A stretch of 64,000 bases of DNA from Halorhabdus tiamatea SARL4B. Its GTDB lineage: Archaea; Halobacteriota; Halobacteria; Halobacteriales; Haloarculaceae. Position 1 is the first letter of the stretch, and each line of letters starts with the position of its first letter. Of this stretch, positions 9,051 through 18,386 are shown in pieces. The position numbers and the translations under genes are program-made. The notes under the pieces are model-generated. The model saw only the letters and a list, made by a program, of their open reading frames with translations. It was not told the DNA's origin and made no database searches. The DNA is taken from the NCBI RefSeq assembly GCF_000470655.1, contig NC_021921.1, forward strand, positions 1,364,001-1,428,000, written 5' to 3'.

Positions 9051-9692
9051 ATGACTGCAGTCCTCTGTGACATGGACGGCGTGATCGTCAGTTCCGAGGC
9101 CCACTGGAAACGCCACGAGAGCGAGGACATCTACCCGGCGACGGTCCCCGACCAGACGGTCCCGCCCGAAGAGACCACGGGCATGTACTACCGCGAGATC
9201 TACGACTACCTCGACGACAACTACGGCGCGGCGATCTCCCGCGAGGAGTTTCTCGAACTCTTCGAGGCAGCGGGCCGGCAGATCTACGGCGAGGAGGCCG
9301 AAATCGTCGCGGGCGTCCCCGAACTCCTTCGAGACGTTCGCGCCGACGGCAACAGCGTCTCGCTGGTGACCTCCTCGCCGCACCACTGGATCGACGTCGT
9401 GCTGGATCGTTTCGACCTCGAGGACGATTTCGACGCGATCGTCAGCGCGGCCGACGTCGAGCGCGGCAAACCGGCGGCCGACGTCTACGAGCGGGCGGCC
9501 GAACGTGCCGGCGAGGATCCCAGCGACTGCGTCGCCATCGAGGACTCGACGAACGGCGCGAGCGCGGCGAAAGCGGCGGGCGCGTTCACGATCGGCTTTA
9601 CCGGCGTGCATAGCGACATCGACCGATCGATTCCCGATGTCGTCGCCGAGGACGTCGAGGAGTTGCGGGAACTGCTTCTGGAGCAGTTGTAG
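9051..9692 (+). CDS. HAD-superfamily hydrolase (phosphoglycolate/beta-phosphoglucomutase-like)
   Basis: A 213-aa HAD phosphatase. Motif I is LCDMDGVIV (nucleophile Asp about 7), the cap region runs about residues 15-85, motif II is VTSSP, motif III is around GKPAADVYERAAE and motif IV is CVAIEDSTNGASAA. This layout fits small-molecule phosphatases or mutases of the PGP/CbbY/Gph group. The substrate cannot be assigned. I chose the ATG at 9051 because MTAVLCDMDG is the natural family start. Confidence 0.88.
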   Translation: MTAVLCDMDGVIVSSEAHWKRHESEDIYPATVPDQTVPPEETTGMYYREIYDYLDDNYGAAISREEFLELFEAAGRQIYGEEAEIVAGVPELLRDVRADGNSVSLVTSSPHHWIDVVLDRFDLEDDFDAIVSAADVERGKPAADVYERAAERAGEDPSDCVAIEDSTNGASAAKAAGAFTIGFTGVHSDIDRSIPDVVAEDVEELRELLLEQL

Positions 9693-9734
9693 CAACCACA
9701 TCGCCAAAGAGCCCTGCGGCCCATTTCTCGAGCG

Positions 9735-10109
9735 ATGCCGGACCTCGAAGTCACCGTCGACGATCGGACACTCAAAGCCGAATGGCTCGAAGACAATCCC
9801 GACCTTCGGGAGGCGCTGGGCGACGTACTGCCTGTCGAGGGACAGGCTTCCCGGTGGGGTGACGAACTGTACTTCGACGCGAGTCTGGACGGTCAGCCGG
9901 AGACGACCAACGAGGAGGTTCCGGTCGGCACCATCGCCTACTGGGCGAGCGGTGAAGTGATCGCCCTGTTCTGGGGGCCGACGCCGGCGAGCACCGACGA
10001 GACGCCGAAAGCGGCAGCCCCGGTCGCGCCACTGGCGCGGATTGTGGACGTGAGTCCGTTGGCGGATCTCGACGGCGGGGCGACGGTGCGGATCGAGTCG
10101 GCAGCGTGA
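9735..10109 (+). CDS. Cyclophilin-like family protein
   Basis: A 124-aa protein of the short archaeal/bacterial cyclophilin-like family (COG2164 type): DLEVTVDDRTLKAEWLEDNPDLREAL at the start, then RWGDELYFD and GTIAYWASGEVIALFWGPTPAS, the segment that forms the barrel face. The full active-site set of true peptidyl-prolyl isomerases is not visible, so activity is uncertain. It is 42 bp downstream of the HAD gene, probably co-transcribed, and convergent with the helicase gene. Confidence 0.8.
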   Translation: MPDLEVTVDDRTLKAEWLEDNPDLREALGDVLPVEGQASRWGDELYFDASLDGQPETTNEEVPVGTIAYWASGEVIALFWGPTPASTDETPKAAAPVAPLARIVDVSPLADLDGGATVRIESAA

Positions 10110-10127
10110 CCCACTGCGTCGTCGCGA

Positions 10128-12530
10128 TCACGCCACTGCGACCGTCCGCGTCTCGACGACCGGTTGGATCGGGCGTTCGGGAAACGCCACCTCGACGGCG
10201 AATTCGAGTTCGTCGGCGTCGCCGCCGAAGACGCCCACCGGGAGTGTCGCCTCGCCGAGATAGGTCTCCGTGCTCGTCATCTCGACGCCGTTGACGGTGA
10301 CGCGAACGCCGGCCCGCGCCCCGCCGGCCGTGTTCCGGATCGTGACCTCGCACATCTCGTTCTCGCCGTGGGGGATCGAGTCGGGAAACGCTCCCCAGTC
10401 GATATCGATGACTGGCAGGTCGCGCGCACTGTCGAGGACGCGCTCGGCGACGCCCTCGCTCAACCCCGCGGCGACCAGGCCCTCGACGCCCGCTTCGACC
10501 ACGTCGGCCGGGGTCGCCAGCCCCTCGGTGGCGAGTTTGCTCGCCCGACCGGAGCCGACGCCGTCGATCGCCGTCAGCCCGACCGCGTCGTCGCTGATGC
10601 CGTGTTCGACCCGGGCCTCGATCCGGCGGGCGAGATTCGCCGCGCGTGCGCCGTCGAACTCCGCGAGAAAGGCCTGGAGCGCAGCCAGGAGGCGGTTGGC
10701 GTTCTGGCGGATCACCCAGGCGTCGCTCTGGAGTTCCGAGGGGGTGGTCCCGCGCATGCTGGCCTCTAAGATCGCCAGCACCTTCCGCTGACCCGAATCG
10801 AGATCGACGTCGACGACGGTCTCCTGATCGGTTCGGTCGTCGCCCAGGACCGCGTGGACAGCGTCGCGTTCGTCGGTTCGGGCGCTGACGCTGTCAAACT
10901 CGCCGGCCCCCGCGACGGCCGAGAGTATGTCTCGCTCGGTGAGCTCGGCCTCGCCCGCGGCGTCGGCGAGATCGCCGAAGTGCCGGGCAGTATCCAGCCG
11001 GAGGTAAAACCGCGAGGCGAGGCGGCCAAGGGCGGTCGCCGAGACCCGGAGATCGTCGTCCATCTCGACGAACCCCCGATCGACGAGCCCACGCATCGTG
11101 GAACTGGCCTGCTCCCGAAGCGATCCCGCGGCGTCGTAGCGATCGGGAGCATTGTTCGCGCGCACGTAGTAGAACGTCGTCTCCAGCCAGTCGAGCACGT
11201 CGTCGAGATCCCGGATCGTCCCCATCGCGATCTCGGCATTGAGGTGTGAATCGAGGCTCTCGGCCAACCGGGACTCGATCTCCTTGCCGTCCCGGAGGAG
11301 TCGCCGGTACTTGTCGGCCTCGCTGCGGTCGGTGATCACCCAGGCGTACCCGTGCTCGTCGTAGCCCGGCCGGCCCGCCCGCCCGAGCATCTGGAGCACG
11401 TCCAGGGGACTCATGTCGACCTCGCCCTCCAGGGGGTCGTGCAATTTGGTATCACGGATCACGACACACCGGGCTGGCAGGTTGACGCCCCACGCGAGCG
11501 TCGACGTCGAGAAGAGGACGGCGAGTTTGCCCTCCCGGAACCACTGCTCGACCAGATTTTTGTCCTCCCGGGAGAGTCCGGCGTGGTGAAAGCCCACGCC
11601 GTCGAGCACCGACTGCCGGAGGGTGTTGTTGTTCAGTTCGGAGGCGTCGTTATGGAAGTCGTAATCGCCCCGGGCACCGATCGGGATGTCCCGTTCGGTG
11701 AGTTCGTCACGGGTCTTCTTGGCCGCCTGGACCGTGTCCTGCCGGGAGGCAACGAACACGAGGGACTGTCCGTCCTCCCGGAGGTGGGGCTCGACGAGAT
11801 CGAGGGCTCGGTAGAGTCGGCGGTACTTGTCCGCGAAGGCGTTCTCGCCGTGGCTGTAGGTCTTGACGTCGGCGTTGAGGGGGACCGGTCGGTAGTCCTC
11901 GCCGAAGGCGAAGGTCGTCTCGGGCGGGGCCTCGAGCCACTCGGCGACGTCGTCGATGTTGGTCATCGTCGCCGAGAGGGCGACGATCCGGGGATCACAG
12001 AGTCTTCGAAGTCTGGAAATGGTGACTTCCAGCACACTCCCGCGGCGATCGGCGTCCAGCAGGTGAACCTCGTCGATGACCACGCAGTCGACGTCGGTGA
12101 CGAAGCTGTAGCGGCTAGAGTCGTGCTTGCGGGTCGCCGAGTCGGCCTTCTCGGGGGTCATGACGAGGACGTCCGCGCGCTCGGCCCGCCGGGGGTTGAG
12201 GTCGCGCTCGCCGGTGACGACGTACACCGAGTAGCCCAGTTCCTCGAAGCGATCCCACTCGCTCTCCTTCTCGTTGGTGAGCGCGCGCAACGGAGCGAGA
12301 AACAGCGCCGTCCCGCCCCGATCGATGGTCTTCGCGATGGCGACCTCCGCGATCGCGGTCTTGCCACTGGCAGTCGGCGCGCTCACGACGACGTTCGCCT
12401 CGCGCTCGAGCAGTGCGGGCAGTGTCTCTGCCTGCATCGCGTTGAACGACTCGAATGGGAACGCCGATGCGAACTCGGGCAACACGTCGGCGACGGGCAC
12501 CGTTTTTGGGCTCTCGACTGGCTCTGCCAC
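10128..12530 (-). CDS. Hel308/Ski2-type DNA helicase with C-terminal beta-sandwich
   Basis: An 800-aa superfamily 2 helicase. Motifs: Walker A SAPTASGKTAI (about 50-60), DEVH box VIDEVHLL, motif III ALSATM, motif IV QSLVFVASR, motif V STSTLAWGVNLPA and motif VI QMLGRAGRPGYD. A winged helix and ratchet region follow, then a helix-hairpin-helix segment IDGVGSGRASKLATEGLATPADVV. The last about 100 residues (from VIDIDWGAFPDS) look like an all-beta Ig/FN3-type domain, as in Sec63/Brr2-type C-termini. Hel308 enzymes remodel stalled forks. The start is GTG at 12530 (MAEPVESPKTVPV). Haloarchaea often have two paralogs and I cannot say which this is. Confidence 0.88.
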   Translation of the reverse strand: MAEPVESPKTVPVADVLPEFASAFPFESFNAMQAETLPALLEREANVVVSAPTASGKTAIAEVAIAKTIDRGGTALFLAPLRALTNEKESEWDRFEELGYSVYVVTGERDLNPRRAERADVLVMTPEKADSATRKHDSSRYSFVTDVDCVVIDEVHLLDADRRGSVLEVTISRLRRLCDPRIVALSATMTNIDDVAEWLEAPPETTFAFGEDYRPVPLNADVKTYSHGENAFADKYRRLYRALDLVEPHLREDGQSLVFVASRQDTVQAAKKTRDELTERDIPIGARGDYDFHNDASELNNNTLRQSVLDGVGFHHAGLSREDKNLVEQWFREGKLAVLFSTSTLAWGVNLPARCVVIRDTKLHDPLEGEVDMSPLDVLQMLGRAGRPGYDEHGYAWVITDRSEADKYRRLLRDGKEIESRLAESLDSHLNAEIAMGTIRDLDDVLDWLETTFYYVRANNAPDRYDAAGSLREQASSTMRGLVDRGFVEMDDDLRVSATALGRLASRFYLRLDTARHFGDLADAAGEAELTERDILSAVAGAGEFDSVSARTDERDAVHAVLGDDRTDQETVVDVDLDSGQRKVLAILEASMRGTTPSELQSDAWVIRQNANRLLAALQAFLAEFDGARAANLARRIEARVEHGISDDAVGLTAIDGVGSGRASKLATEGLATPADVVEAGVEGLVAAGLSEGVAERVLDSARDLPVIDIDWGAFPDSIPHGENEMCEVTIRNTAGGARAGVRVTVNGVEMTSTETYLGEATLPVGVFGGDADELEFAVEVAFPERPIQPVVETRTVAVA

Positions 12531-12644
12531 GCGTAGGTTGGAGACGGGGCGGGCCGGGCATAGGCGTTTCTGTCGGCGACAGATCGTTCCGATCGACGAC
12601 GCGATCCACGAGACCGATCGGTGAGACGGCCGAACGGTCCCCCT

Positions 12645-12652
12645 GCTTTATC
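12645..12652 (+). promoter_or_regulatory. TATA box of the UspA gene
   Basis: CTTTATCC about 28 nt before the ATG at 12677 fits a leaderless transcript. Confidence 0.5.
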
Positions 12653-12676
12653 CTGTCGGCGAGTGGATCTGGAAGT

Positions 12677-13549
12677 ATGTACGACCAGATCCTCCTCCCG
12701 GTCGACGAGCAGACGGAAAACGCCGAGGTTCTCCATCACGCGGGCGAGATCGCCCACCGCTTCGACGCCGAGATCCGGCTGGTGCACGTCGCCGACACCG
12801 ACGAGTACAGCGTCGCTCTCACCGACCAGGGGGTCGTCGACGGCCTGGTCCGTCGGGGCGAAGAGCTCGTCGCCGAGGCCGGTGAGACGTTCGAAACCCT
12901 GGGCGTCGAGTACAGTACCGACGTCGTCCAGGGCAGCCCGGCCGCGACGATCGTCGAGTACGCCAGCGAGTACGACTACGACCTGCTCGTGATGCCGACT
13001 CACGGCCGGGAAGGACTCTCGCACTTCCTGCTCGGCAGCGTCACCGAGAAGGTGGTCCGCCTCTCCAGTGTCCCGGTGCTCACCGCCCGAATGACCGAAG
13101 AAGACACGTTCGCGTTCCCCTACGAGCGCATCCTGCTGCCGACCGACACCAGCGACGCCTCGCGGCGCGCCGCAGAGCACGGCCTCGACCTCGCGGCGGC
13201 GATGGACGCCGCGGTCGACGTGCTCTCGGTGGTCGAGACCGCTGCGCTCGGGCCGGACGTCCAATCGAGCATGACGACCGGTGACTTCGATCAGGGTGCC
13301 CGCGAGGCGGTCTCGAACGTGGCCGCCATGGCCGAGAAGCGCGGCGTCGAGGCGACCACACACGTCGAAACCGGGTCGCCCGACGAGGAGATCCTCTCGG
13401 CCATCGACGACCAAGACTGCCAGGCCGTCGTCATGGGCACGACCGGTCGCCGCGGCGTCGACCGGATCCTACTGGGTAGCGTCGCCGAGAAGACCGTCCG
13501 GTCCGCGCCGGTGCCGGTCGTGACTGTTCGAAGTGAACAGGAGGAGTGA
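12677..13549 (+). CDS. Universal stress protein, tandem UspA domains
   Basis: A 290-aa protein with two Usp domains (about residues 1-140 and 148-290). Each starts with a beta strand (ILLPVDEQTENAEV; ILLPTDTSDASRRA) and ends with the nucleotide-binding glycine loop: MPTHGREGLSHFLLGSVTEKVV and MGTTGRRGVDRILLGSVAEKTV, matching G-2x-G-9x-G-(S/T). ATP binding is therefore likely for both halves. It acts in the cytoplasm in stress tolerance; a specific partner is not visible. The ATG at 12677 is at the first strand and has a TATA box at leaderless distance. Confidence 0.92.
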   Translation: MYDQILLPVDEQTENAEVLHHAGEIAHRFDAEIRLVHVADTDEYSVALTDQGVVDGLVRRGEELVAEAGETFETLGVEYSTDVVQGSPAATIVEYASEYDYDLLVMPTHGREGLSHFLLGSVTEKVVRLSSVPVLTARMTEEDTFAFPYERILLPTDTSDASRRAAEHGLDLAAAMDAAVDVLSVVETAALGPDVQSSMTTGDFDQGAREAVSNVAAMAEKRGVEATTHVETGSPDEEILSAIDDQDCQAVVMGTTGRRGVDRILLGSVAEKTVRSAPVPVVTVRSEQEE

Positions 13550-13586
13550 GTCGAGTTCGACGACGCGACGGACGCCAGCCGACGCG

Positions 13587-13594
13587 CTTTAAAC
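13587..13594 (+). promoter_or_regulatory. TATA box of hjc
   Basis: CTTTAAAC lies about 27 nt before the ATG at 13617. The spacing favours 13617 over the TTG nine bases upstream. Confidence 0.6.
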
Positions 13595-13616
13595 TGCTGG
13601 CGGCAAGTTGACCACA

Positions 13617-14138
13617 ATGGCAGCCTCGAACGACAAGGGCGACCGCCGCGAGCGCGAACTCGTCAACGAACTCGACGAGGCCGGCTTCGCCGTGATGCGT
13701 GCGCCCGCGAGCGGGTCGGCCACTGAACGCGAACTCCCGGACGTGCTGGCGGGCGACGGCGAGGACTTCTACGCCATCGAGGCCAAATCGAGCGCCGGCG
13801 ATCCCATCTATCTCGACGGCGAGGAGGTCGAGGCGCTTTTGTTCTTCTCGCGGAACTTCGGCGCGCGCCCGCGGATCGGCGTGCGATTCGACCGCGAGGC
13901 GTGGTACTTCTTCCACCCAGCCGATCTGTATACGACCGATGGCGGTAACTACCGCGTCAAGCGTGAGACCGCCATCGCCGATGGAGTCGACTTCGCGGAA
14001 CTCGTCGGTCACTCCGAGAAGGTCCGCCTCGACGAGGTGGGCGAGGACGACGGCCCCGATGCAGCGACGCTAGACGTCCTCGCCGCGTTCGAGCGCGGCG
14101 ACCTCTCCCGGGAAGAAGCCGCCAAAATGCTCGAGTGA
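13617..14138 (+). CDS. hjc: Holliday junction resolvase Hjc
   Basis: A 173-aa archaeal resolvase that cleaves four-way DNA junctions. The nuclease core is [53 protein letters not shown], with the Glu of RERELV, the Asp of LPDVLA and the E-x-K of AIEAKSS as catalytic metal ligands. The C-terminal tail ([25 protein letters not shown]) is a small helical extension seen in haloarchaeal versions. A TTG lies nine bases upstream; the ATG at 13617 ([11 protein letters not shown]) is preferred by family length and TATA spacing. It neighbours other replication/repair genes (hel308, priL, pcn). Confidence 0.92.
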   Translation: MAASNDKGDRRERELVNELDEAGFAVMRAPASGSATERELPDVLAGDGEDFYAIEAKSSAGDPIYLDGEEVEALLFFSRNFGARPRIGVRFDREAWYFFHPADLYTTDGGNYRVKRETAIADGVDFAELVGHSEKVRLDEVGEDDGPDAATLDVLAAFERGDLSREEAAKMLE

Positions 14139-14164
14139 TCGGCCGCCAGGCGAGTTCGGCGTTC

Positions 14165-14183
14165 TCCACCTGAAACGGAGGGG
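14165..14183 (+). repeat. ORB-like 19-mer
   Basis: TCCACCTGAAACGGAGGGG lies just after hjc. Exactly the same 19 bases occur at 47516-47534 inside the DP1 gene, and the core resembles the origin boxes at 43153 and 43648. Confidence 0.55.
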
Positions 14184-14279
14184 CGACGGCGCGCCCCCAA
14201 CCGTCGAACGGCGGAGACGTGCCGGCGGTAACGCTTCGAAGCGCTTTTGGAGCGGCCAGCGGAACGAAGGGCAGAGACA

Positions 14280-14570
14280 ATGGAGCGTCAAACCGCCCTC
14301 GAGGCCGCCGTGTCTATCGTCGTCGTCGTCGGGTTCATCGGTGTCCTGGCAGTGCTCACGACGATGTATTCGACCGACGGCAGTCTCGGACCGACTGGCG
14401 GGTACGCACTGGTCGCTGCACTGGTCGGATTTATCATCGTCATGTCCGGAGCGGGACTCGCTCTCACGCGCATGGATTCGGACGGCGGCGTGGACGAGTT
14501 GACTGCTGTAGGTGGGGACGACGCTGGTGACGATACTGACGACAACGCGGCCGGCGACGAGTCGAACTAG
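14280..14570 (+). CDS. Small two-helix membrane protein with acidic tail
   Basis: A 96-aa haloarchaeal protein of unknown function. Two hydrophobic segments are clear, about residues 9-30 (VSIVVVVGFIGVLAVLTTMY) and 41-63 (YALVAALVGFIIVMSGAGLAL), followed by an Asp-rich cytoplasmic or external tail. The ATG at 14280 (MERQTALEAAVS) begins right before the first helix. Its 3' end overlaps the convergent priL gene by four bases. Confidence 0.7.
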   Translation: MERQTALEAAVSIVVVVGFIGVLAVLTTMYSTDGSLGPTGGYALVAALVGFIIVMSGAGLALTRMDSDGGVDELTAVGGDDAGDDTDDNAAGDESN

Positions 14571-15652
14571 TCGTCCGCCTCGTCGCGCTCCCGCCAGTCG
14601 GTCATCTCCTCCTCGTCGGCGTCCTCGAGTTTTGCATCGTAGTAGCTCAGCGGATGTGAGATCTCCTCGCAGAGGTCGTCCATGTTGACGCAATCACCGT
14701 AGGACTGCATCGTTGCACACGACGGCGGAGAGTACTCCGTCGGCGACGTTTCCCCGCGGATGTGATCGGTCTGGTAGCGCGTCATCTCCTCGCCGAAACC
14801 CGGATTGACCTCGTAGAGGTCGACGATGTCGTCGGTCTCCATCCCGATCGACGCCAAAAAGGAGGTGATCGCAAATCTTGAGTGGTGAGCCAGATGTTCG
14901 CCCTTCTGGACCTGATCGAGCAGGGCCGTCATACACGGCGGGAACAGTTCGGGGACGACAGTGTCGATCTCCCGCGTCAGATCGAGTTCGTCCAGGCGTT
15001 CCTCGACAGCCGCGACGTCTTCTGCGAGCGCGTCGGCGATCGGTTCGGGGACGGAGAGCGGCAGTCCTTCAAAGATCCGCTCTTCGACGGCCTGCCGGAG
15101 GAGTTCGAGCAACTCCTCGCGATCGACCGGCACCCGGCCGTCGGCGAGCGACCGATTGACGAGTCGCCACCGCTCGCCGCGCTGACCTGCCGCGAGATCG
15201 AGATACGCCCCGATGGCGACAGTAAACCGATCCGCGTCGGCGAGACTGGCGGCGTCTCGGGCCTCGACAGCCGCTGTCAGTTCGAACTCCGAGAGCAACG
15301 TCCGCAGGTCCAGGCGCTGGCCGTCAGTCGAGCGAAAGTCGCCGGCCGAGAGGTCCGCGTCGAAGCGTTCGTGAGCGGTCGCGGCCTCCGCTCGGGCGTA
15401 GCGGTGAGTCAGCGCCGGCTGGTCGATCAGCGAGACGATGACGCGAGCCACCGGGTAGGAGAGTAACTCGACGCGCGTCCGGCGATGCGTCTCGCCGACA
15501 CTCCCCTCGAACAGCGCCGACTCCACGCGCTCGCGACCGCGGTCGACGGCCGGGCCACGCTGGGAAACGACCGTGCCGAGGTCGACGTCGGCCGCCTCGA
15601 CGGCCTGGCGGGACGCCTCGAGGAACGGATACCGGGCGTGAAGCGACTCCAT
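14567..15652 (-). CDS. priL: DNA primase large subunit PriL
   Basis: A 361-aa regulatory subunit of the archaeal/eukaryotic-type primase that makes RNA primers with PriS. The helical N-terminal domain is followed by the iron-sulfur domain, in which four cysteines are visible in order: LFPPC, PPSCATM, YGDCVN and DDLCEEI. The C-terminal end is acidic. The ATG at 15652 (MESLHARYPFLEASR) is chosen over a GTG two codons earlier. It is downstream of a membrane-protein gene and pcn on the same strand, a pcn-priL neighbourhood I recall from other haloarchaea. priS is not in the window. Confidence 0.92.
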   Translation of the reverse strand: MESLHARYPFLEASRQAVEAADVDLGTVVSQRGPAVDRGRERVESALFEGSVGETHRRTRVELLSYPVARVIVSLIDQPALTHRYARAEAATAHERFDADLSAGDFRSTDGQRLDLRTLLSEFELTAAVEARDAASLADADRFTVAIGAYLDLAAGQRGERWRLVNRSLADGRVPVDREELLELLRQAVEERIFEGLPLSVPEPIADALAEDVAAVEERLDELDLTREIDTVVPELFPPCMTALLDQVQKGEHLAHHSRFAITSFLASIGMETDDIVDLYEVNPGFGEEMTRYQTDHIRGETSPTEYSPPSCATMQSYGDCVNMDDLCEEISHPLSYYDAKLEDADEEEMTDWRERDEADD

Positions 15653-15703
15653 CGACACGTCGATTGGACTGGCCGGGAATAAAGCCTCGGGACTGGCCGT
15701 CTC

Positions 15704-16306
15704 TCACTCGTACTTCGACTCGATCTCGCGGATGACCCGCTCGTCCTCGCCGCCGTCACTGATTGCGGCCGCGTATCGCCGGTAGTCGTCTCGACTCACT
15801 TCGACGACGCGGGACTCACCCTGGCGCGTCAGGCGGAGGCGAACCGTCCCGTGGGGGTCGTTGCGGACGTGGGAGTTCGCGAGCGTGGCGAAGACGAACC
15901 ACAGCGCGAGTGCGCCGCCGAGGAAGTAGACGGCGGCAGTGGGAAACGCGAGAGAACTATCGGTTGCGGTCCAGTGGGCGGGGTAGGCGTACCAGAACAG
16001 CGCGACGCCGCCGACGGCGACGGCGGTCCCGAGGACGACCCCGAGTCGCTGGCGGCGACTCGACGGCAGCACGGCGACGACACCCAGGAACGTCCCCGGG
16101 ACACCCACGCCGGCGATCACCCCGGCGACCCGGTAGGTCGCGACCGAATTCAGTCCGAACACGTCCGCGAGCGGGGTCGTGACGAGGGCGATCGCCACGA
16201 CGACGGCGAGCGCGCCCGCGAGGAAGACGGCGATCCCGGCGTGAACCTGGCGCGGGCTCCGGTCACCCCACCGGGCATCGTCGTAGGCTTCGCCGAGACT
16301 CGGCAT
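15704..16306 (-). CDS. Four-helix haloarchaeal membrane protein of unknown function
   Basis: A 200-aa protein with a short soluble N-terminus (MPSLGEAYDDARWGDRSP), hydrophobic segments at about 25-45, 62-80, 88-106 and 122-140, and a soluble C-terminal domain (VRLRLTRQGESRVVEVSRDDYRRYAAAISDGG). No function is known to me. It lies between pcn and priL on the same strand. The ATG at 16306 is preferred over the upstream ATG because conserved-looking sequence starts there. Confidence 0.72.
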   Translation of the reverse strand: MPSLGEAYDDARWGDRSPRQVHAGIAVFLAGALAVVVAIALVTTPLADVFGLNSVATYRVAGVIAGVGVPGTFLGVVAVLPSSRRQRLGVVLGTAVAVGGVALFWYAYPAHWTATDSSLAFPTAAVYFLGGALALWFVFATLANSHVRNDPHGTVRLRLTRQGESRVVEVSRDDYRRYAAAISDGGEDERVIREIESKYE

Positions 16307-16439
16307 ATGCGACCCGTCGGTCTCGACACACAAAACGATACGTCAGACGGACGCAAGACAGCAGGACTACCGTCGTCAGCATCGGTGACGCCATCGCACG
16401 GTCGGCACGCGCCGATGAGTGACGCCGTGGACGCGACGA

Positions 16440-17183
16440 TCAGTCGCTCTGGACCCGGGGCGCGAGCATGTAGGTGACCGAGCCCTGTCCCTCGGCGATG
16501 TCGAAGTGCATCTTGACGGGGAACTCCTCGCCGAGTTCCATCCGCACCTCGGCGTCGTTCGGGATCGCCTTGTTCATGTCCTTGAGATAGTCGAGCGAGA
16601 ACAACGAGCGGGCAGGGCCCGCAGTGAGGTCGATGAGGTCCTCACGACCGAGTTCGAGGTGGACGTCGTCGGTGTCGCCCTCCGCGTCGACGTAGAACAG
16701 TTCGTCGGTGTCGTCGACGCCCAGTGCGACGTGATCGCTGACCATGTCCGAGGCCGTCACGGCGCGGTCGACGTCCCGACCTTCGAGGACGATCTCCGAG
16801 GCGAGATCGAGGTCGGGCAGGTCGGGTTCCTGGCGGATCGAGTCGGGGTCGATCAGCGCGAGGGTATATTCGAGGCCGTCGATCGCGATCTCGAGCTTGC
16901 GGGTCTCCTCGTCGAGTTCGAGGTGGATGAGCTGGTCGGAATCGGCCATCCCCGCGATGTCCTGGAGTCGCGAGAGGTTGACGCCGATGACGCCGCCGTC
17001 GGTCTCGTAGGACTCGAAGGCGGCGGCCGACAGCGTCAGGTCGACCATGCCGACGTTGGCCGGATCGACGGCCCGGATCTCCAGGCCGTCGTCTTCGAGC
17101 CGCAGTTTACACTCCTCGACCAGCACGCTGACGGAGTCGAGTGCCGTCCCCAGCGTGTCCGCACTCACGATGGCGTTGAACAT
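16440..17183 (-). CDS. pcn: DNA polymerase sliding clamp PCNA
   Basis: A 247-aa clamp that encircles DNA as a trimer and tethers PolD, PolB, Fen1 and ligase. Two clamp domains are visible: residues 1-117 ([51 protein letters not shown]) and 118-247 with the interdomain loop and the end [24 protein letters not shown]. The frame is open upstream, but MFNAIVSA at 17183 is the family start and a TATA box sits at leaderless distance. High acidity matches a salt-in cytoplasm. Confidence 0.96.
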   Translation of the reverse strand: MFNAIVSADTLGTALDSVSVLVEECKLRLEDDGLEIRAVDPANVGMVDLTLSAAAFESYETDGGVIGVNLSRLQDIAGMADSDQLIHLELDEETRKLEIAIDGLEYTLALIDPDSIRQEPDLPDLDLASEIVLEGRDVDRAVTASDMVSDHVALGVDDTDELFYVDAEGDTDDVHLELGREDLIDLTAGPARSLFSLDYLKDMNKAIPNDAEVRMELGEEFPVKMHFDIAEGQGSVTYMLAPRVQSD

Positions 17184-17208
17184 CTTGGAGCGAGGTACGA
17201 CCGCATCC

Positions 17209-17216
17209 ATTAAAAA
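17209..17216 (-). promoter_or_regulatory. TATA box of pcn
   Basis: On the minus strand TTTTTAAT lies about 29 nt before the ATG at 17183, as expected for a leaderless transcript. Confidence 0.65.
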
Positions 17217-17379
17217 GACTTCACGTTGCGGCGGCGACAATCGATAACGGCGATCGGTGACTTTCCACGCCGAGACCCGTCGTTGTTGGGACGGGTCTCC
17301 GGAAAAGCGACAACCGGGCGTCGACACACGCCCGAGCAATGCAGTATCATTTTTTGCCCCGGCCGTGAGGTCAACCCTG

Positions 17380-18210
17380 ATGAGTGGACAGACTGAGATT
17401 CCGGACGGCTGGGAGCGTGGCTTCGTCGAGGCCAACGGCATCGAGTTGCACTACTGCCGGACGAACGGATCGGGGCCGCCCGTCGTCGTCTCTCATGGCT
17501 TCACCGACGACGGGTACTGTCGGCTCGACCTGGCCCGTGAACTCGGCGACGAGTTCGACGTCGTGCTGTACGACGCTCGCGGGCACGGCCGCTCGGCCGC
17601 CCCCGACGAGGGCTACGGCCCGTCCGAGCGAGCGGCGGACTTACTCGGATTGCTCGATACGCTCGGTCTCGAAGACCCCATCCTGTTCGGCCACTCCATG
17701 GGTGCCGACACGGTCACAAAGGCGGCGGCTACGCAACCGGACCGGCCGCGAGCCGTCGTTCTCGAAGATCCGGTCTGGATGCTCGAGGGAGTCAACGAAG
17801 TAATCGAGGAAGATCCAGGTGAGGATATCGCCGAGCAGATCGCGTGGTGGCGCGATCACAGCGTCGCGGAACTCCTCGAAGTCGATCCCATGTTCAGCGA
17901 CCTCGCCGAGCGCGGACAGCCGGATCTCGCCCGCCGCGTGGCCGAAGCCAGACAGCGACTCAGACCCGAGATCGGTCGCGTGTCCGACGGGGAATTTGTC
18001 GATCCAATCGAGACCTACGGCGATATCGAGGCCCCGACGCTCATCCTGAAAGCCGACGCCGAGGAGGCCGAACGTCAGCGCGAAGGGGAGATCGCTGGCC
18101 ACCTCCGGGACGGGCAAATCGTGCACATCGAGGACGCCGGACACTGCGTCTTCTGGGACGAGCGCGAGCGGGCGACCGAGGAGCTCCGGGCGTTCCTCGA
18201 GACGGTGTGA
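17380..18210 (+). CDS. Alpha/beta hydrolase
   Basis: A 276-aa alpha/beta-hydrolase fold enzyme. The oxyanion region is [12 protein letters not shown] (HG motif), the nucleophile elbow is FGHSMGAD (Ser about 103), the acid is probably Asp in [11 protein letters not shown] or nearby, and the catalytic His is in [12 protein letters not shown] near the C-terminus. A cap domain lies between about residues 125 and 210. The substrate is unknown; esterases, haloperoxidase-like and C-C hydrolases share this pattern. The ATG at 17380 ([14 protein letters not shown]) is chosen. It is divergent from pcn. Confidence 0.88.
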   Translation: MSGQTEIPDGWERGFVEANGIELHYCRTNGSGPPVVVSHGFTDDGYCRLDLARELGDEFDVVLYDARGHGRSAAPDEGYGPSERAADLLGLLDTLGLEDPILFGHSMGADTVTKAAATQPDRPRAVVLEDPVWMLEGVNEVIEEDPGEDIAEQIAWWRDHSVAELLEVDPMFSDLAERGQPDLARRVAEARQRLRPEIGRVSDGEFVDPIETYGDIEAPTLILKADAEEAERQREGEIAGHLRDGQIVHIEDAGHCVFWDERERATEELRAFLETV

Positions 18211-18386
18211 CGAGCGTACTGTTCGGTCGATCTCGTTCGCTCCAGCAAGCCAGGCCGATGCCTCGCACTCCCGTATCTACGGGCGGAACAGGCCGAGGCA
18301 GTTCACAGGTCGAACGGTGTCAGTATCACTTCCGAGAATTCAGCGGAACGCTAATAGCTGCGGTATACCCATAGACAGACCAGGGA

